A stretch of DNA of 64,000 nucleotides, from positions 2,666,001-2,730,000 of the forward strand of contig NZ_CP197171.1 of assembly GCF_052055485.1 (NCBI RefSeq). The letters run 5' to 3'. The notes below the pieces were generated by a model that was not told the origin of the DNA, did no database searches, and saw only the letters and a list, made by a program, of their open reading frames with translations. Below are positions 34,785 to 42,733 of the stretch, piece by piece. A program made the position numbers and the translations under genes. This DNA is from Amphibacillus sp052055485. GTDB taxonomy: Bacteria; Bacillota; Bacilli; Bacillales; Amphibacillaceae. How positions within the stretch are numbered: the stretch's first letter is position 1; every line of letters starts with the position of its first letter.

Positions 34785-35125
34785 ACATTGATTGAGCTTG
34801 TTGATGGATCAAACCAAACACCATTCGATAAGCTTGTAGACATTAGCTCACAATAAAAATATTTGAGCATTGTTCGTTCATCATCAGAAACACCTCTTTT
34901 TCCCGAATACTGAAGTGATTCTTATCATTTCAAATTCTAGAATGAAGGGGTGTTTTTTCATGTTTGAAATGTGCTGTCAAATAAACTATTGCAACAGCTA
35001 CAAGCTTTTGAAGTTATATCCAGCAGAGTAAGTCATGAGAACTCCCTTGGAGGAACTGTCCTTGTCTCCTCAAGCAGTTCTCACTTCTCACATGCTATCT
35101 TAATGGATTTTTTGAACAGCTTCTG
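34785..35125. other. Intergenic region between the glycogen operon and the SDR gene
   Basis: Two convergent transcripts end here. A hairpin at 34888-34958 closes the glycogen operon. A second stem, TGAGAACT (35036-35043) plus GAGGA with TCCTC plus AGTTCTCA (35076-35083), lies 3' of the minus-strand SDR gene and may end it. No gene is seen. Confidence 0.55.
34888..34958 (+). terminator. Probable terminator of the glycogen operon
   Basis: AAACACCTCTTTTTC near 34888 pairs imperfectly with GAATGAAGGGGTGTTTT near 34940, followed by T residues; the loop of about 35 bases is long. Confidence 0.6.
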
Positions 35126-36124
35126 TTAAGAATTTGTTGATTCTCCTCCATCTACATGGAGCACTTGACCAGTAACATGCCTAGAATCATCTGAAGCTAG
35201 GTAGACAAAAGTCGGTGCTACTTCAAAGGGTTGAGCCATACGATCAAATAAATTCCCCCCATGCAAGGCATTTGCATCTGAAGAAAAGCTTGCTGGAATA
35301 AGTGGTGTCCAAATTCGTCCAGGAGCAATGGCATTCACCCGAATTTGACGTTTGGCAATGTTTTTTGCTAAAGAACGAGTCCAACCAACGATGGCAGCTT
35401 TTGTAGCTGAATAATCCATTAATAAAGGCTCTCCAGCATAAGCGACAACAGAAGCTGTTCCAATAATGGAGCTCCCGGCTTTTAAATGAGGCAGGGCTGC
35501 TTTTGTTGTATAGAAGTGAGAATAAATATTTAATTTGAAGGTTTGATCGAATTGTTCATCCGTAATTTCAGTCACGTCATTTTGCTGAAATTGAATGCCG
35601 ACATGATTACATAAAATATCCAACTTATTAAATGTGTTAATCGTTTCAGAAACAATATGTTCACACTGTCTTTTTTCTCGTAGATCTCCCGGCAATAATA
35701 AGCATTCTTGACCAAGTTCTTCTATCCTTCTTTTGGTCCGATTGGCATCTTCATGTTCATCCAAATAAGCAATTGCAACGTTAGCACCTTCTTTCGCAAA
35801 AGCAATTGCCGCAGCCGCTCCCATTCCGCTATCTCCACCAGTTATTAGTGCAACTTTTTCCTTTAATTTGTCACTTCCTTTATAGTTTGGATTCTCAATA
35901 ATTGGTTTCGGAACCATTAACTTTTCAACACCTGGTTGAATCAGCTGCCTTTGCTCCGGCTGTGTAAGAGGTACCTCTTCATAACGGGTAATTTTACCGT
36001 ATATTGGGTAATACGGATAAGGATCTTCTATTTTGTTGTCCTCAAACCACTGTTGATAGGCTTGAATTTGTTCCCATTCTTCCATAGATACCGATCGATT
36101 ATGATCTTTATTTTGATTTTTCAT
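35126..36124 (-). CDS. SDR family oxidoreductase (general stress protein 39-like)
   Basis: A 332-aa short-chain dehydrogenase with the long N-terminal extension seen in Bacillus YdaD/YhdF/YhxC. The Rossmann motif TGGDSGMG starts near residue 93, and the catalytic YSATK motif is near 238, with the preceding Ser in GTASVVAY. The usual NNAG segment reads NHVG (near 168), an uncommon variant. Family members are NAD(P)-dependent, often sigma-B or spore related, with unknown substrates. GGAGAGGAG precedes the ATG on the minus strand. It is divergent from the small gene at 36228. Confidence 0.88.
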   Translation of the reverse strand: MKNQNKDHNRSVSMEEWEQIQAYQQWFEDNKIEDPYPYYPIYGKITRYEEVPLTQPEQRQLIQPGVEKLMVPKPIIENPNYKGSDKLKEKVALITGGDSGMGAAAAIAFAKEGANVAIAYLDEHEDANRTKRRIEELGQECLLLPGDLREKRQCEHIVSETINTFNKLDILCNHVGIQFQQNDVTEITDEQFDQTFKLNIYSHFYTTKAALPHLKAGSSIIGTASVVAYAGEPLLMDYSATKAAIVGWTRSLAKNIAKRQIRVNAIAPGRIWTPLIPASFSSDANALHGGNLFDRMAQPFEVAPTFVYLASDDSRHVTGQVLHVDGGESTNS

Positions 36125-36227
36125 AACAATTCTCCTCTCCTTTTCATAGATTATGACTGGGCGATTGTATATGTGAAGAGTTTTAATATAACAAAAGTCC
36201 CTTTATTTTACGAAAGGAGGAAATGAG

Positions 36228-36392
36228 TTGGAAATTGAATTTTACCCTCAAGTGACACGCTTATTAGAAAATAAAGAAGAACAGCTAGACATGCACTATT
36301 TAGTTTACAGTTGGAGCACACCAACGATTATGATAAGACCACCATACTATACCAATCCAGTTTATGACCCTTATTATCCTGATATAGATTGA
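36228..36392 (+). CDS. Small Tyr/Pro-rich protein, 54 aa, unknown function
   Basis: A TTG start at 36228 lies 7 bases after a full AAAGGAGG site (36213-36220). The frame runs 54 codons, beginning MEIEFYPQVTRLLENKEEQL and ending with a Pro/Tyr-rich tail (RPPYYTNPVYDPYYPDID). Such tails occur in small spore-coat and surface proteins of Bacillaceae, but I cannot place it in a family. An overlapping ATG frame from the same ribosome site is only 10 codons long. No terminator was resolved. Confidence 0.6.
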   Translation: MEIEFYPQVTRLLENKEEQLDMHYLVYSWSTPTIMIRPPYYTNPVYDPYYPDID

Positions 36393-36573
36393 AAAAAAGA
36401 ACTTGAATGTGAATGTAACATCAATAGCGATAAGTCGCTCATCTTTAGAGATGATGTGATGAATCGCTTTTTCTTTGATTGGACAGGAAATGATAAAATG
36501 AGTTACTTTTAGATAACTAGTTAGAGAAGCTCAACTCCCACTGATTGAAGTTTCGCATTATCTGTTTTAACGC

Positions 36574-36616
36574 AAAAAAACCTAAATCAATCAAGCAAAG
36601 ACATGATTGATTTAGG
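36574..36616 (-). terminator. Intrinsic terminator of the PepSY lipoprotein gene
   Basis: CCTAAATCAATCA (36581-36593) and TGATTGATTTAGG (36604-36616) pair perfectly over 13 bases. On the minus strand the stem is followed by seven T residues (36574-36580). Confidence 0.9.
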
Positions 36617-36642
36617 CTTAATTTAATGTGAAAGTTGAGCTA

Positions 36643-37272
36643 TTAATCATCTACTTCCACATGCAGCTGTTCTCCAGACTGTGCATCAATATAAACCTCT
36701 ACTTCCTGAGAACCTGGGTCTTCGAAGTTTATTTCATATATTGGGTTGCCATTTTCAAATTCTAATGACCAGCTTCTCGGGGTAATTCCATTTGTTTCAG
36801 AAGCTTCAGATGCTGCAGATAAGGCTTCCTCAGCAGTGATATAATCATTGATCATTAACTCATTGTATTGATCATCTGCTTCTTTTTGTTCTTGTTCTTG
36901 AGCTATTACTTCACCAGCCTGACTGATTTCTGCAGAGTATTCCGTCGTATCATCATAGCCATCAATATCATAGACAAGTTCTCCATGTTCTTCTTCCAAT
37001 TGGATAGAGGAAATACTTGTATCTGGGAAATTCTCTTGGAAGACGTTAATTGCTTCCTCCACACTTAAGGCTGCACTTGTTAGATCAAAGGAATCATTTT
37101 CATTGGTTGAATCAGCATTTGTATCATTTGTATCAACATCTTCATTCACATTATCGTTTGTATTGGCATCATTTGTCGGATCATTTCCTGTGTCGTTGTC
37201 ATTGCCTGTACCACAAGCTGCTAAAGTAATGGAAATAAATAGGGTTAGGCATAGGAACAAAAGTTTTTTCAT
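36643..37272 (-). CDS. PepSY-domain lipoprotein
   Basis: A 209-aa secreted lipoprotein. It has a signal peptide with lipobox LAAC (Cys near residue 19), then an Asp/Asn/Thr-rich linker (about 22-62), then two PepSY domains (about 66-128 and 140-209, with ALSVEEAINVF and YITAEEALSAA at their starts). PepSY domains are thought to bind or inhibit peptidases or act as extracytoplasmic sensors. ATG 37272 follows AAAGGG; an ATG three codons upstream is possible. A monocistronic gene with its own terminator. Confidence 0.85.
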   Translation of the reverse strand: MKKLLFLCLTLFISITLAACGTGNDNDTGNDPTNDANTNDNVNEDVDTNDTNADSTNENDSFDLTSAALSVEEAINVFQENFPDTSISSIQLEEEHGELVYDIDGYDDTTEYSAEISQAGEVIAQEQEQKEADDQYNELMINDYITAEEALSAASEASETNGITPRSWSLEFENGNPIYEINFEDPGSQEVEVYIDAQSGEQLHVEVDD

Positions 37273-37655
37273 GATAGTCAATCCCTTTCAATCTCCACAG
37301 TGGGAGTTATTTAGAATATAAGATTATAATACCCATTAAAAAAGAATCAAACAAAAATTTTGAAATTTAGTTCATTTGATGCTCTGAAGGGTTCTTATCA
37401 AGTAATATGTACCTATATAAGCGGTTTTATGCAATTTTTTTAAAAATCTAGAGAAGAAGAACAAGAACTTATTAAAAAATATTTTATGGTTAAAAGAGAG
37501 ATGGAATTTAGCTAAAATAAATGATTTTAATTTGACTGCTTTTTTTAATTTATTACTGACATGAATGAACTTTTTCATATATTTATTCTGTAAAAATACA
37601 ATTATATAAAAAATAGCCATAGATATTAAAAGTAATTATTTTAAAAAAATAAGGG
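37273..37655. other. AT-rich intergenic region before the fapR promoter
   Basis: Very AT-rich, with no supported gene. An 82-codon minus-strand frame (37372-37620) has no ribosome site or family features and is not called. The promoter of the lipoprotein gene probably lies near 37300-37350 on the minus strand, but no clear boxes were found. Confidence 0.4.
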
Positions 37656-37684
37656 TTGCAATATATTAATTTTTTCGCTATATT
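37656..37684 (+). promoter_or_regulatory. Promoter of the fapR operon
   Basis: TTGCAA (37656-37661), 17 bases, TATATT (37679-37684). The expected start is near 37691, inside the FapR operator, and about 347 bases before the fapR start codon. Confidence 0.7.
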
Positions 37685-37688
37685 ACTA

Positions 37689-37705
37689 TTAGTACCTAGT
37701 CATAA
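37689..37705 (+). promoter_or_regulatory. FapR operator
   Basis: TTAGTACCTAGTCATAA matches the FapR box (TTAGTACCTAGTCTTAA) at 16 of 17 positions. It covers the predicted start point, so FapR bound there would block transcription, with malonyl-CoA as the releasing signal, as known in B. subtilis. Confidence 0.88.
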
Positions 37706-38036
37706 GATTAACTTATTCAGTCGAATAAGAAAGGCTTTGTTAGCGAGAGATTGCCTAAAGAAAATGTCCTTATATTTTCAGAGAGATAGGGATTGAGGCA
37801 ATGCCATGGCGCTATCCAAATGAGAAGAGCATTTAAACGCCTTGCTGAAGTGAGGATGTTCAGCAAACAACTGTACATCCAGTTAGTTATTATGTCCATG
37901 TGGGTGTAAGCCTTCGGCGGATGTCTAGGCTGTTCAGCAGGATTATTCGAGTAAGTTCGGGCAAACTGAGACACAATGCTATTACATTTTGGCGTGATGA
38001 CTATGAAGGATTGAAATATATTCAGGTGGTGTAGAA
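37706..38036 (+). other. Long 5' leader of fapR
   Basis: About 330 bases lie between the operator and the fapR start. They are less AT-rich than the surroundings and hold a hairpin CTTATTC/GAATAAG (37711-37728) and several short repeats (GTTCAGCA at 37858 and 37931). No intact gene is seen in either direction; an 85-codon minus-strand frame lacks support. The region may be a structured leader or inserted debris. Confidence 0.4.
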
Positions 38037-38615
38037 ATGAGATTACCTAAACGAATAAGACAAGAACGTCTTAAATTAAAGATTGAAGAGGCACCATTTA
38101 TTACGGATGAAGAGTTGGCTAAAGAATTTTCTGTTAGTATTCAAACGATACGTTTAGATCGAATGGAACTAGCGATCCCAGAATTAAGAGAGCGAATTAA
38201 GTCAGTGGCAAAAGACCAATGGAATGAAACAGTAAAAGCTCTGCCATTAGATGATGTCATCGGGGAAATTATTGATCTTGAATTAGACCAACGTGCGATC
38301 TCTATTTTAGATATTAGCAAAGAACATGTATTTACTCGAAATGATATTGCGCGAGGGCATCATTTATTTGCTCAAGCGAATTCCCTTGCCGTTGCAGTCA
38401 TTGATGATGAGCTTGCCTTAACGGAGAAAGCAGAAATTAAATTTTCTCGTCAAGTAAAACAAGGAGAACGTGTGATTGCTAAAGCCTATGTTGAATCGAT
38501 TGAGAAGCATCGCCGAACGCGAGTAGTGGTTGAGAGCTTTGTCGATCAGGAACTTGTTTTTTCAGGATACTTTACGATGTATCGTTCGACGGAAAATATT
38601 AAGGAGTTGAGCTAA
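38037..38615 (+). CDS. fapR: Transcription factor FapR
   Basis: FapR represses fatty acid and phospholipid genes and is released by malonyl-CoA. The 192-aa protein has an N-terminal helix-turn-helix (ITDEELAKEFSVSIQTIRLD, about residues 22-41) and a hot-dog effector domain (about 70-190, with GHHLFAQANSLAVAV). Length is normal. The ribosome site is AGGTGG. Its stop overlaps the plsX start (TAATG). It is autoregulated through the operator at 37689-37705. Confidence 0.96.
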   Translation: MRLPKRIRQERLKLKIEEAPFITDEELAKEFSVSIQTIRLDRMELAIPELRERIKSVAKDQWNETVKALPLDDVIGEIIDLELDQRAISILDISKEHVFTRNDIARGHHLFAQANSLAVAVIDDELALTEKAEIKFSRQVKQGERVIAKAYVESIEKHRRTRVVVESFVDQELVFSGYFTMYRSTENIKELS

Positions 38616-39616
38616 TGAAAATTGTTATCGATGCAATGGGTGGAGACAATGCCCCTCAATCAGTTGTAGAAGGGGCAATGTTGTCGATAGAATCAATCGA
38701 TAATATTGAAATTACCTTAGTAGGCGATGAGACGAAAATCAAACCCTTCTTGACGAATGATAAACGCATTACTATTTTACATACGACCGAAGTAATCACG
38801 GGTGATGATGAACCTGTTCGAGCTGTTCGAAAGAAAAAGAAAGCTTCACTAGTTTTGATGGCAAATGAAGTTAAAGAAGGCCGAGCAGATGCTTGTCTTT
38901 CGGCTGGGAATACGGGTGCACTAATGAGTGCAGGTCTTTTTCAAGTAGGTAGAATTAAAGGTATTGAACGCCCGGCATTGAGTCCTACTCTACCAACGAT
39001 TGACGGGAAAGGGTTTGTCTTTTTGGATGTCGGAGCAAATGTTGATGCTAAGCCCAAACAATTACTTCAATATGGTATTATGGGTTCGATTTATAGTGAA
39101 AAAGTGAGAGGGAATAACAACCCTCGTGTTGGTTTACTGAATGTAGGAACTGAAGATGGAAAAGGAAATGAATTGACAAGACAGGCGTTTGAATTGTTAC
39201 AAACTGCTCCGATTAACTTTATTGGCAATGTTGAATCTCGAGATATTTTAGCAGGTGTTGCTGATGTTGTGGTCACTGATGGCTTTAGTGGAAATATTGC
39301 CCTGAAAACTATTGAAGGAACGGCGGAGATGATGTTTGGTTTGTTAAAAGAGACCTTCATGGCTTCGTTAAAAACAAAGTTAGCAGCAGGAATACTTAAA
39401 AATGATCTTAAACAATTAAAAGGTAAATTAGACTATGCTGAGTATGGGGGTGCTGGATTATTTGGCTTAGCAGCACCTGTGATTAAAGCACATGGCTCAT
39501 CTAATGGCCGTGCGATTTATAATGCCGTTCAACAAACGTGTCATATGGTTGAGAACAAAGTGACAGACGTGATAGAAGAAACCATTCGAAAAATGGACAC
39601 TACAGAGGGGGACTAG
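38615..39616 (+). CDS. plsX: Phosphate acyltransferase PlsX
   Basis: PlsX converts acyl-ACP to acyl-phosphate for phospholipid synthesis at the membrane. The 333-aa protein starts MKIVIDAMGGDNAP and contains SAGNTGALM near residue 95, the segment LDVGANVDAKP near 137 and VTDGFSGNIALKT near 219, all typical. It is coupled to fapR by TAATG and ends 1 base before fabD. Transcription should follow the FapR operator. Confidence 0.97.
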   Translation: MKIVIDAMGGDNAPQSVVEGAMLSIESIDNIEITLVGDETKIKPFLTNDKRITILHTTEVITGDDEPVRAVRKKKKASLVLMANEVKEGRADACLSAGNTGALMSAGLFQVGRIKGIERPALSPTLPTIDGKGFVFLDVGANVDAKPKQLLQYGIMGSIYSEKVRGNNNPRVGLLNVGTEDGKGNELTRQAFELLQTAPINFIGNVESRDILAGVADVVVTDGFSGNIALKTIEGTAEMMFGLLKETFMASLKTKLAAGILKNDLKQLKGKLDYAEYGGAGLFGLAAPVIKAHGSSNGRAIYNAVQQTCHMVENKVTDVIEETIRKMDTTEGD

Positions 39617-39617
39617 A

Positions 39618-40553
39618 ATGAAAAAACTAGCCTTTATTTTTCCAGGTCAAGGATCTCAGCAAGTTGGAATGGGACAATCCTTTATTGAATCGAACCCAAA
39701 GAATCAAGCTTTATTTCAACAAGCGGATGAAATCCTTGGCTTCTCATTATCAAAAATTATTCAAGAAGGACCTGAGGATAAATTAACAGAAACCTCTTTT
39801 GCCCAACCGGCTTTGTTATTAATCAGTCAGTTAATTCATCAAGAATTACGAGAAGCAGGTGTTAAGCCAGAGGTCGTAGCAGGTCATAGTTTAGGTGAGT
39901 ATAGTGCCCTTGTTGCAGCGGATGTCTTATCCTTCAAGGAAGCTTTATCACTTGTTCATCAACGTGGAAAGCTAATGGAGCAGGCTTATCCAGAAGGGGA
40001 TGGCGGCATGGCTGCCATACTTGGTTTAGATCAAGAAACGATTAAGTCTGAACTAGCTGCTTTAACTGAAGTTGTTGACTTAGCGAATTTAAATTGTCCT
40101 GGACAAATTGTTATTTCAGGTACGAAATTTGGAATTGAACAGGCAATGCCATTGCTAAAAAATGCAGGTGCAAAACGGGTTATTCCACTTAATGTTAGTG
40201 GGCCTTTTCACTCTAGATTGATGAAATCTGCTGCAGTAGATTTGGAGAATATTTTAACAGATATTAATTTTTCTGAAGCGGCTGTTCCAGTTTATCCAAA
40301 TGTTACAGCAAAAAAGACGACGGATGCCGATCAGTTAAAGGCATTGTTAGTTCAACAACTTTATTCACCTGTTAGATTTCATGAAATTATTGAACAGTTG
40401 TTAAATGATGATTTAGATGCCATTATTGAGGTTGGTAATGGAAAAGTTTTAGCAGGTCTTGTTAAAAAAGTATCCCGTCGGGCAAAAGTTTTCTCGATTC
40501 AAGACCAATCATCGTTCCAAGCTTTTATCAATTGGTATCAGGGAGGCGAATAG
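39618..40553 (+). CDS. fabD: Malonyl-CoA:ACP transacylase
   Basis: FabD loads malonate onto ACP. The 311-aa protein opens with LAFIFPGQGSQQVGMG and has the nucleophile Ser in AGHSLGEYSALVAA near residue 92, and the catalytic His in SGPFHSRLM near 200. It lies between plsX and fabG with almost no spacing, within the FapR-controlled operon. Confidence 0.97.
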   Translation: MKKLAFIFPGQGSQQVGMGQSFIESNPKNQALFQQADEILGFSLSKIIQEGPEDKLTETSFAQPALLLISQLIHQELREAGVKPEVVAGHSLGEYSALVAADVLSFKEALSLVHQRGKLMEQAYPEGDGGMAAILGLDQETIKSELAALTEVVDLANLNCPGQIVISGTKFGIEQAMPLLKNAGAKRVIPLNVSGPFHSRLMKSAAVDLENILTDINFSEAAVPVYPNVTAKKTTDADQLKALLVQQLYSPVRFHEIIEQLLNDDLDAIIEVGNGKVLAGLVKKVSRRAKVFSIQDQSSFQAFINWYQGGE

Positions 40554-40554
40554 A

Positions 40555-41292
40555 GTGAAGGCTAAAGTAGCGTTAGTGACTGGTGCTTCCCGCGGCATTG
40601 GCCGTGGCATTGCATTAGAATTAGCAAATAAAGGTTACCACATTGCTGTCAATTATTCGGGTAATCAAGCAAAAGCTGAGGAAGTAGCTGAAGCAGTTAA
40701 GCAATTTGGACAGCAAGCCCTTGTATTAAAAGCTGATGTTTCCAATGAAGCAGAAGTTAAGGAAATGATTAAAACGATCATACAAGAGTGGGGTTCATTA
40801 GATGTTTTAGTTAATAATGCAGGTATCACAAGAGATAATTTATTGATGCGGATGAAGGAAGAAGAATTTGATCAAGTGATTGATACCAATTTAAAGGGTG
40901 TCTTCCTCTGTATGAAAGCTGTCACAAGACAAATGATGAAGCAAAGGTCAGGGAAAATTATTAATATCTCATCCGTTGTTGGTATTAGTGGTAATCCTGG
41001 ACAAATAAATTATGTAGCGGCTAAATCAGCAGTTATTGGAATGACAAAGACCGCAGCGAAGGAACTTGCTTCACGTAATATTTCAGTTAATACAGTGGCA
41101 CCAGGTTTTATCGAAACAGAGATGACTGATCAATTAGATGAGTCGTTAAAAGAAGAGATGTTTAAATTAATTCCCCTTGAAAGACTGGGTACGGTTGAGG
41201 ATGTAGCAAAAGCTGTAGCTTTTTTAGCCTCAGATGATGCCAATTATATCACTGGACAAACCTTAAATGTTAATGGTGGTATGGTGATGTAG
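40555..41292 (+). CDS. fabG: 3-oxoacyl-[ACP] reductase
   Basis: FabG reduces 3-ketoacyl-ACP with NADPH. The 245-aa SDR has TGASRGIGRGIA near residue 9, NNAGITRD near 87, the catalytic YVAAK near 151 and NTVAPGFIETEMTD near 180. Start GTG 40555 is chosen because GGGAGG precedes it and it gives the standard N-terminus; a longer frame runs back into fabD. It is part of the FapR operon. Confidence 0.97.
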   Translation: MKAKVALVTGASRGIGRGIALELANKGYHIAVNYSGNQAKAEEVAEAVKQFGQQALVLKADVSNEAEVKEMIKTIIQEWGSLDVLVNNAGITRDNLLMRMKEEEFDQVIDTNLKGVFLCMKAVTRQMMKQRSGKIINISSVVGISGNPGQINYVAAKSAVIGMTKTAAKELASRNISVNTVAPGFIETEMTDQLDESLKEEMFKLIPLERLGTVEDVAKAVAFLASDDANYITGQTLNVNGGMVM

Positions 41293-41324
41293 ACAAAATA
41301 TTTACTTTAAAGGAGGTGAAAGAA

Positions 41325-41558
41325 ATGGCAGATACATTTGAACGCGTAAAACAAATTGTTGTTGATCGTCTTGATGTTGAAGAGGATAAAGTGACGATGG
41401 ACGCTTCATTCCAAAAGGATTTAGAAGCAGATTCATTAGACGTTGTTGAGCTTGTTATGGAGTTAGAAGATGAGTTCGATATGGAAATTGCTGATGATGA
41501 AGCAGAAAAAATTGAAACAGTTGGCGATGCTGTTGAATACATAGACAGCCATGCATAA
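41325..41558 (+). CDS. acpP: Acyl carrier protein
   Basis: A 77-aa acidic ACP that carries acyl chains on phosphopantetheine attached to the Ser of EADSLDVVELVMELE (near residue 37). ATG 41325 has AAAGGAGG upstream; the frame extends three codons further from an unlikely GTG. A terminator lies directly downstream, so rnc probably has read-through or its own promoter. Confidence 0.98.
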   Translation: MADTFERVKQIVVDRLDVEEDKVTMDASFQKDLEADSLDVVELVMELEDEFDMEIADDEAEKIETVGDAVEYIDSHA

Positions 41559-41570
41559 ACAAATAACAAA

Positions 41571-41604
41571 AAAGGTCTCGTCAATTTGTACGAGACCTTT
41601 GCAT
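41571..41604 (+). terminator. Intrinsic terminator after acpP
   Basis: AAAGGTCTCGT (41571-41581) and ACGAGACCTTT (41590-41600) pair perfectly. The 3' tail is TTTGCATTTTT, so termination may be partial. Confidence 0.8.
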
Positions 41605-41655
41605 TTTTCCTAGAGAAAAGCTAATATATAAAGAGAAAAGGAGGTGTTAAATGTA

Positions 41656-42345
41656 ATGAATTTCAGCCCCTTGCAAGAAGAACTAGGGATCCAATTTAAT
41701 AATCAGAAGCTTCTCACTCAAGCTTTCACTCACTCCTCTTATGTGAACGAACATAGAAACCGAATGCATCATGACAACGAACGATTAGAATTTTTAGGTG
41801 ATGCTGTCCTTGAATTAGGTATTTCTCAATATTTATATCGAACTTATCCAAATAAACCTGAAGGAGAACTAACTAAGTTACGTGCGGCTATTGTATGTGA
41901 GCCTGCCTTAGTTAAGTTTGCATTAAGTCTACAATTTGATCGTTATGTACTGCTTGGCAAAGGTGAAGAACGAACAGGTGGAAGAAAGCGCCCTGCCTTA
42001 TTAGCGGATGTATTTGAAGCTTTTATTGGTGCACTTTATTTAGATCAAGGTTTTGAGACAGTCGTTAGTTTTTTACACGCACATGTCTACCCCAAAGTTA
42101 AACAAGGTATCTTTTCACATGCATTAGATTATAAAAGTCAGCTCCAAGAGCTCATTCAACAAAATAAACATGCTGAGATCAACTATGAGATTGTTGCTGA
42201 AAATGGTCCAGCACATGACCGAGAGTTTATTGCCCATGTTAAAATAAATAAAGAAGTAGTGGGTATTGGACATGGTCGGACAAAGAAAGAATCTGAGCAG
42301 CGTGCTGCTAAAAAAGCATTAGACAAACAACAGAATTCGATTTAG
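41656..42345 (+). CDS. rnc: Ribonuclease III
   Basis: RNase III cleaves double-stranded RNA in rRNA and mRNA processing. The 229-aa protein has the catalytic signature NERLEFLGDAVLELG near residue 40 and the second acidic site in ADVFEAFIGALYLD near 116, followed by a C-terminal dsRNA-binding domain (about 154-225). ATG 41656 follows AAAAGGAGGTG; a GTG four codons upstream overlaps the ribosome site. In the usual place between acpP and smc. Confidence 0.96.
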   Translation: MNFSPLQEELGIQFNNQKLLTQAFTHSSYVNEHRNRMHHDNERLEFLGDAVLELGISQYLYRTYPNKPEGELTKLRAAIVCEPALVKFALSLQFDRYVLLGKGEERTGGRKRPALLADVFEAFIGALYLDQGFETVVSFLHAHVYPKVKQGIFSHALDYKSQLQELIQQNKHAEINYEIVAENGPAHDREFIAHVKINKEVVGIGHGRTKKESEQRAAKKALDKQQNSI

Positions 42346-42348
42346 TTG

Positions 42349-42397
42349 AACGTTGGCTTGTTTTTATGAAATGAATCGTAAAAACGAGCCAACGGTT
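42349..42397. terminator. Bidirectional terminator between rnc and the DUF1128 gene
   Basis: AACGTTGGCTTGTTTTTA (42349-42366) pairs with TAAAAACGAGCCAACGGTT (42379-42397), with small mismatches. T and A runs within the stem serve both convergent genes. Confidence 0.75.
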
Positions 42398-42400
42398 ATA

Positions 42401-42622
42401 TTATTTACGAATATTTGCTAATTCCTCAATAAAAGCTTGCTTTTCAGAAATGCTGAGTGAGTCCTTGGTCATGATATGGTCATATAACCACTTTAAATCT
42501 TCATATTTATCGAGATTATAATCTACTGGATCAAGCAAAACGACATTAACAACATCCAGTTTTTCTCCAATCCTCTTTAAAATGTAGGACAAGTTTTCCT
42601 GAGTTGCTGCAGATAAGTCCAT
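42401..42622 (-). CDS. DUF1128 family protein (YfkK-like)
   Basis: A 73-aa mostly helical protein starting MDLSAATQENLSYILKRIGE, with KYEDLKWLYDHIM and a C-terminal ELANIRK, matching the DUF1128/YfkK pattern. Function is unknown. ATG 42622 follows GGAGGAG; six extra codons upstream are not needed. It lies inverted between rnc and smc, which are adjacent in B. subtilis, so it marks a local insertion. Confidence 0.82.
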   Translation of the reverse strand: MDLSAATQENLSYILKRIGEKLDVVNVVLLDPVDYNLDKYEDLKWLYDHIMTKDSLSISEKQAFIEELANIRK

Positions 42623-42733
42623 TATTCTCCTCCTTCGCAAACTAGCCTTCTATCATAGCTCTCTTTATGATAAAATAAATGAGTTGAAATAGAAAGAGAT
42701 GATTGTCATTTTTAAATGAAATAGGTGAAAATT

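Noticed and set aside
37372..37620. 82-codon minus-strand frame
   Set aside because: Extremely AT-rich, without ribosome site; Phe/Lys/Asn runs reflect base composition.
37717..37974. 85-codon minus-strand frame within the fapR leader
   Set aside because: No ribosome site and no recognisable family; runs against the operon direction.
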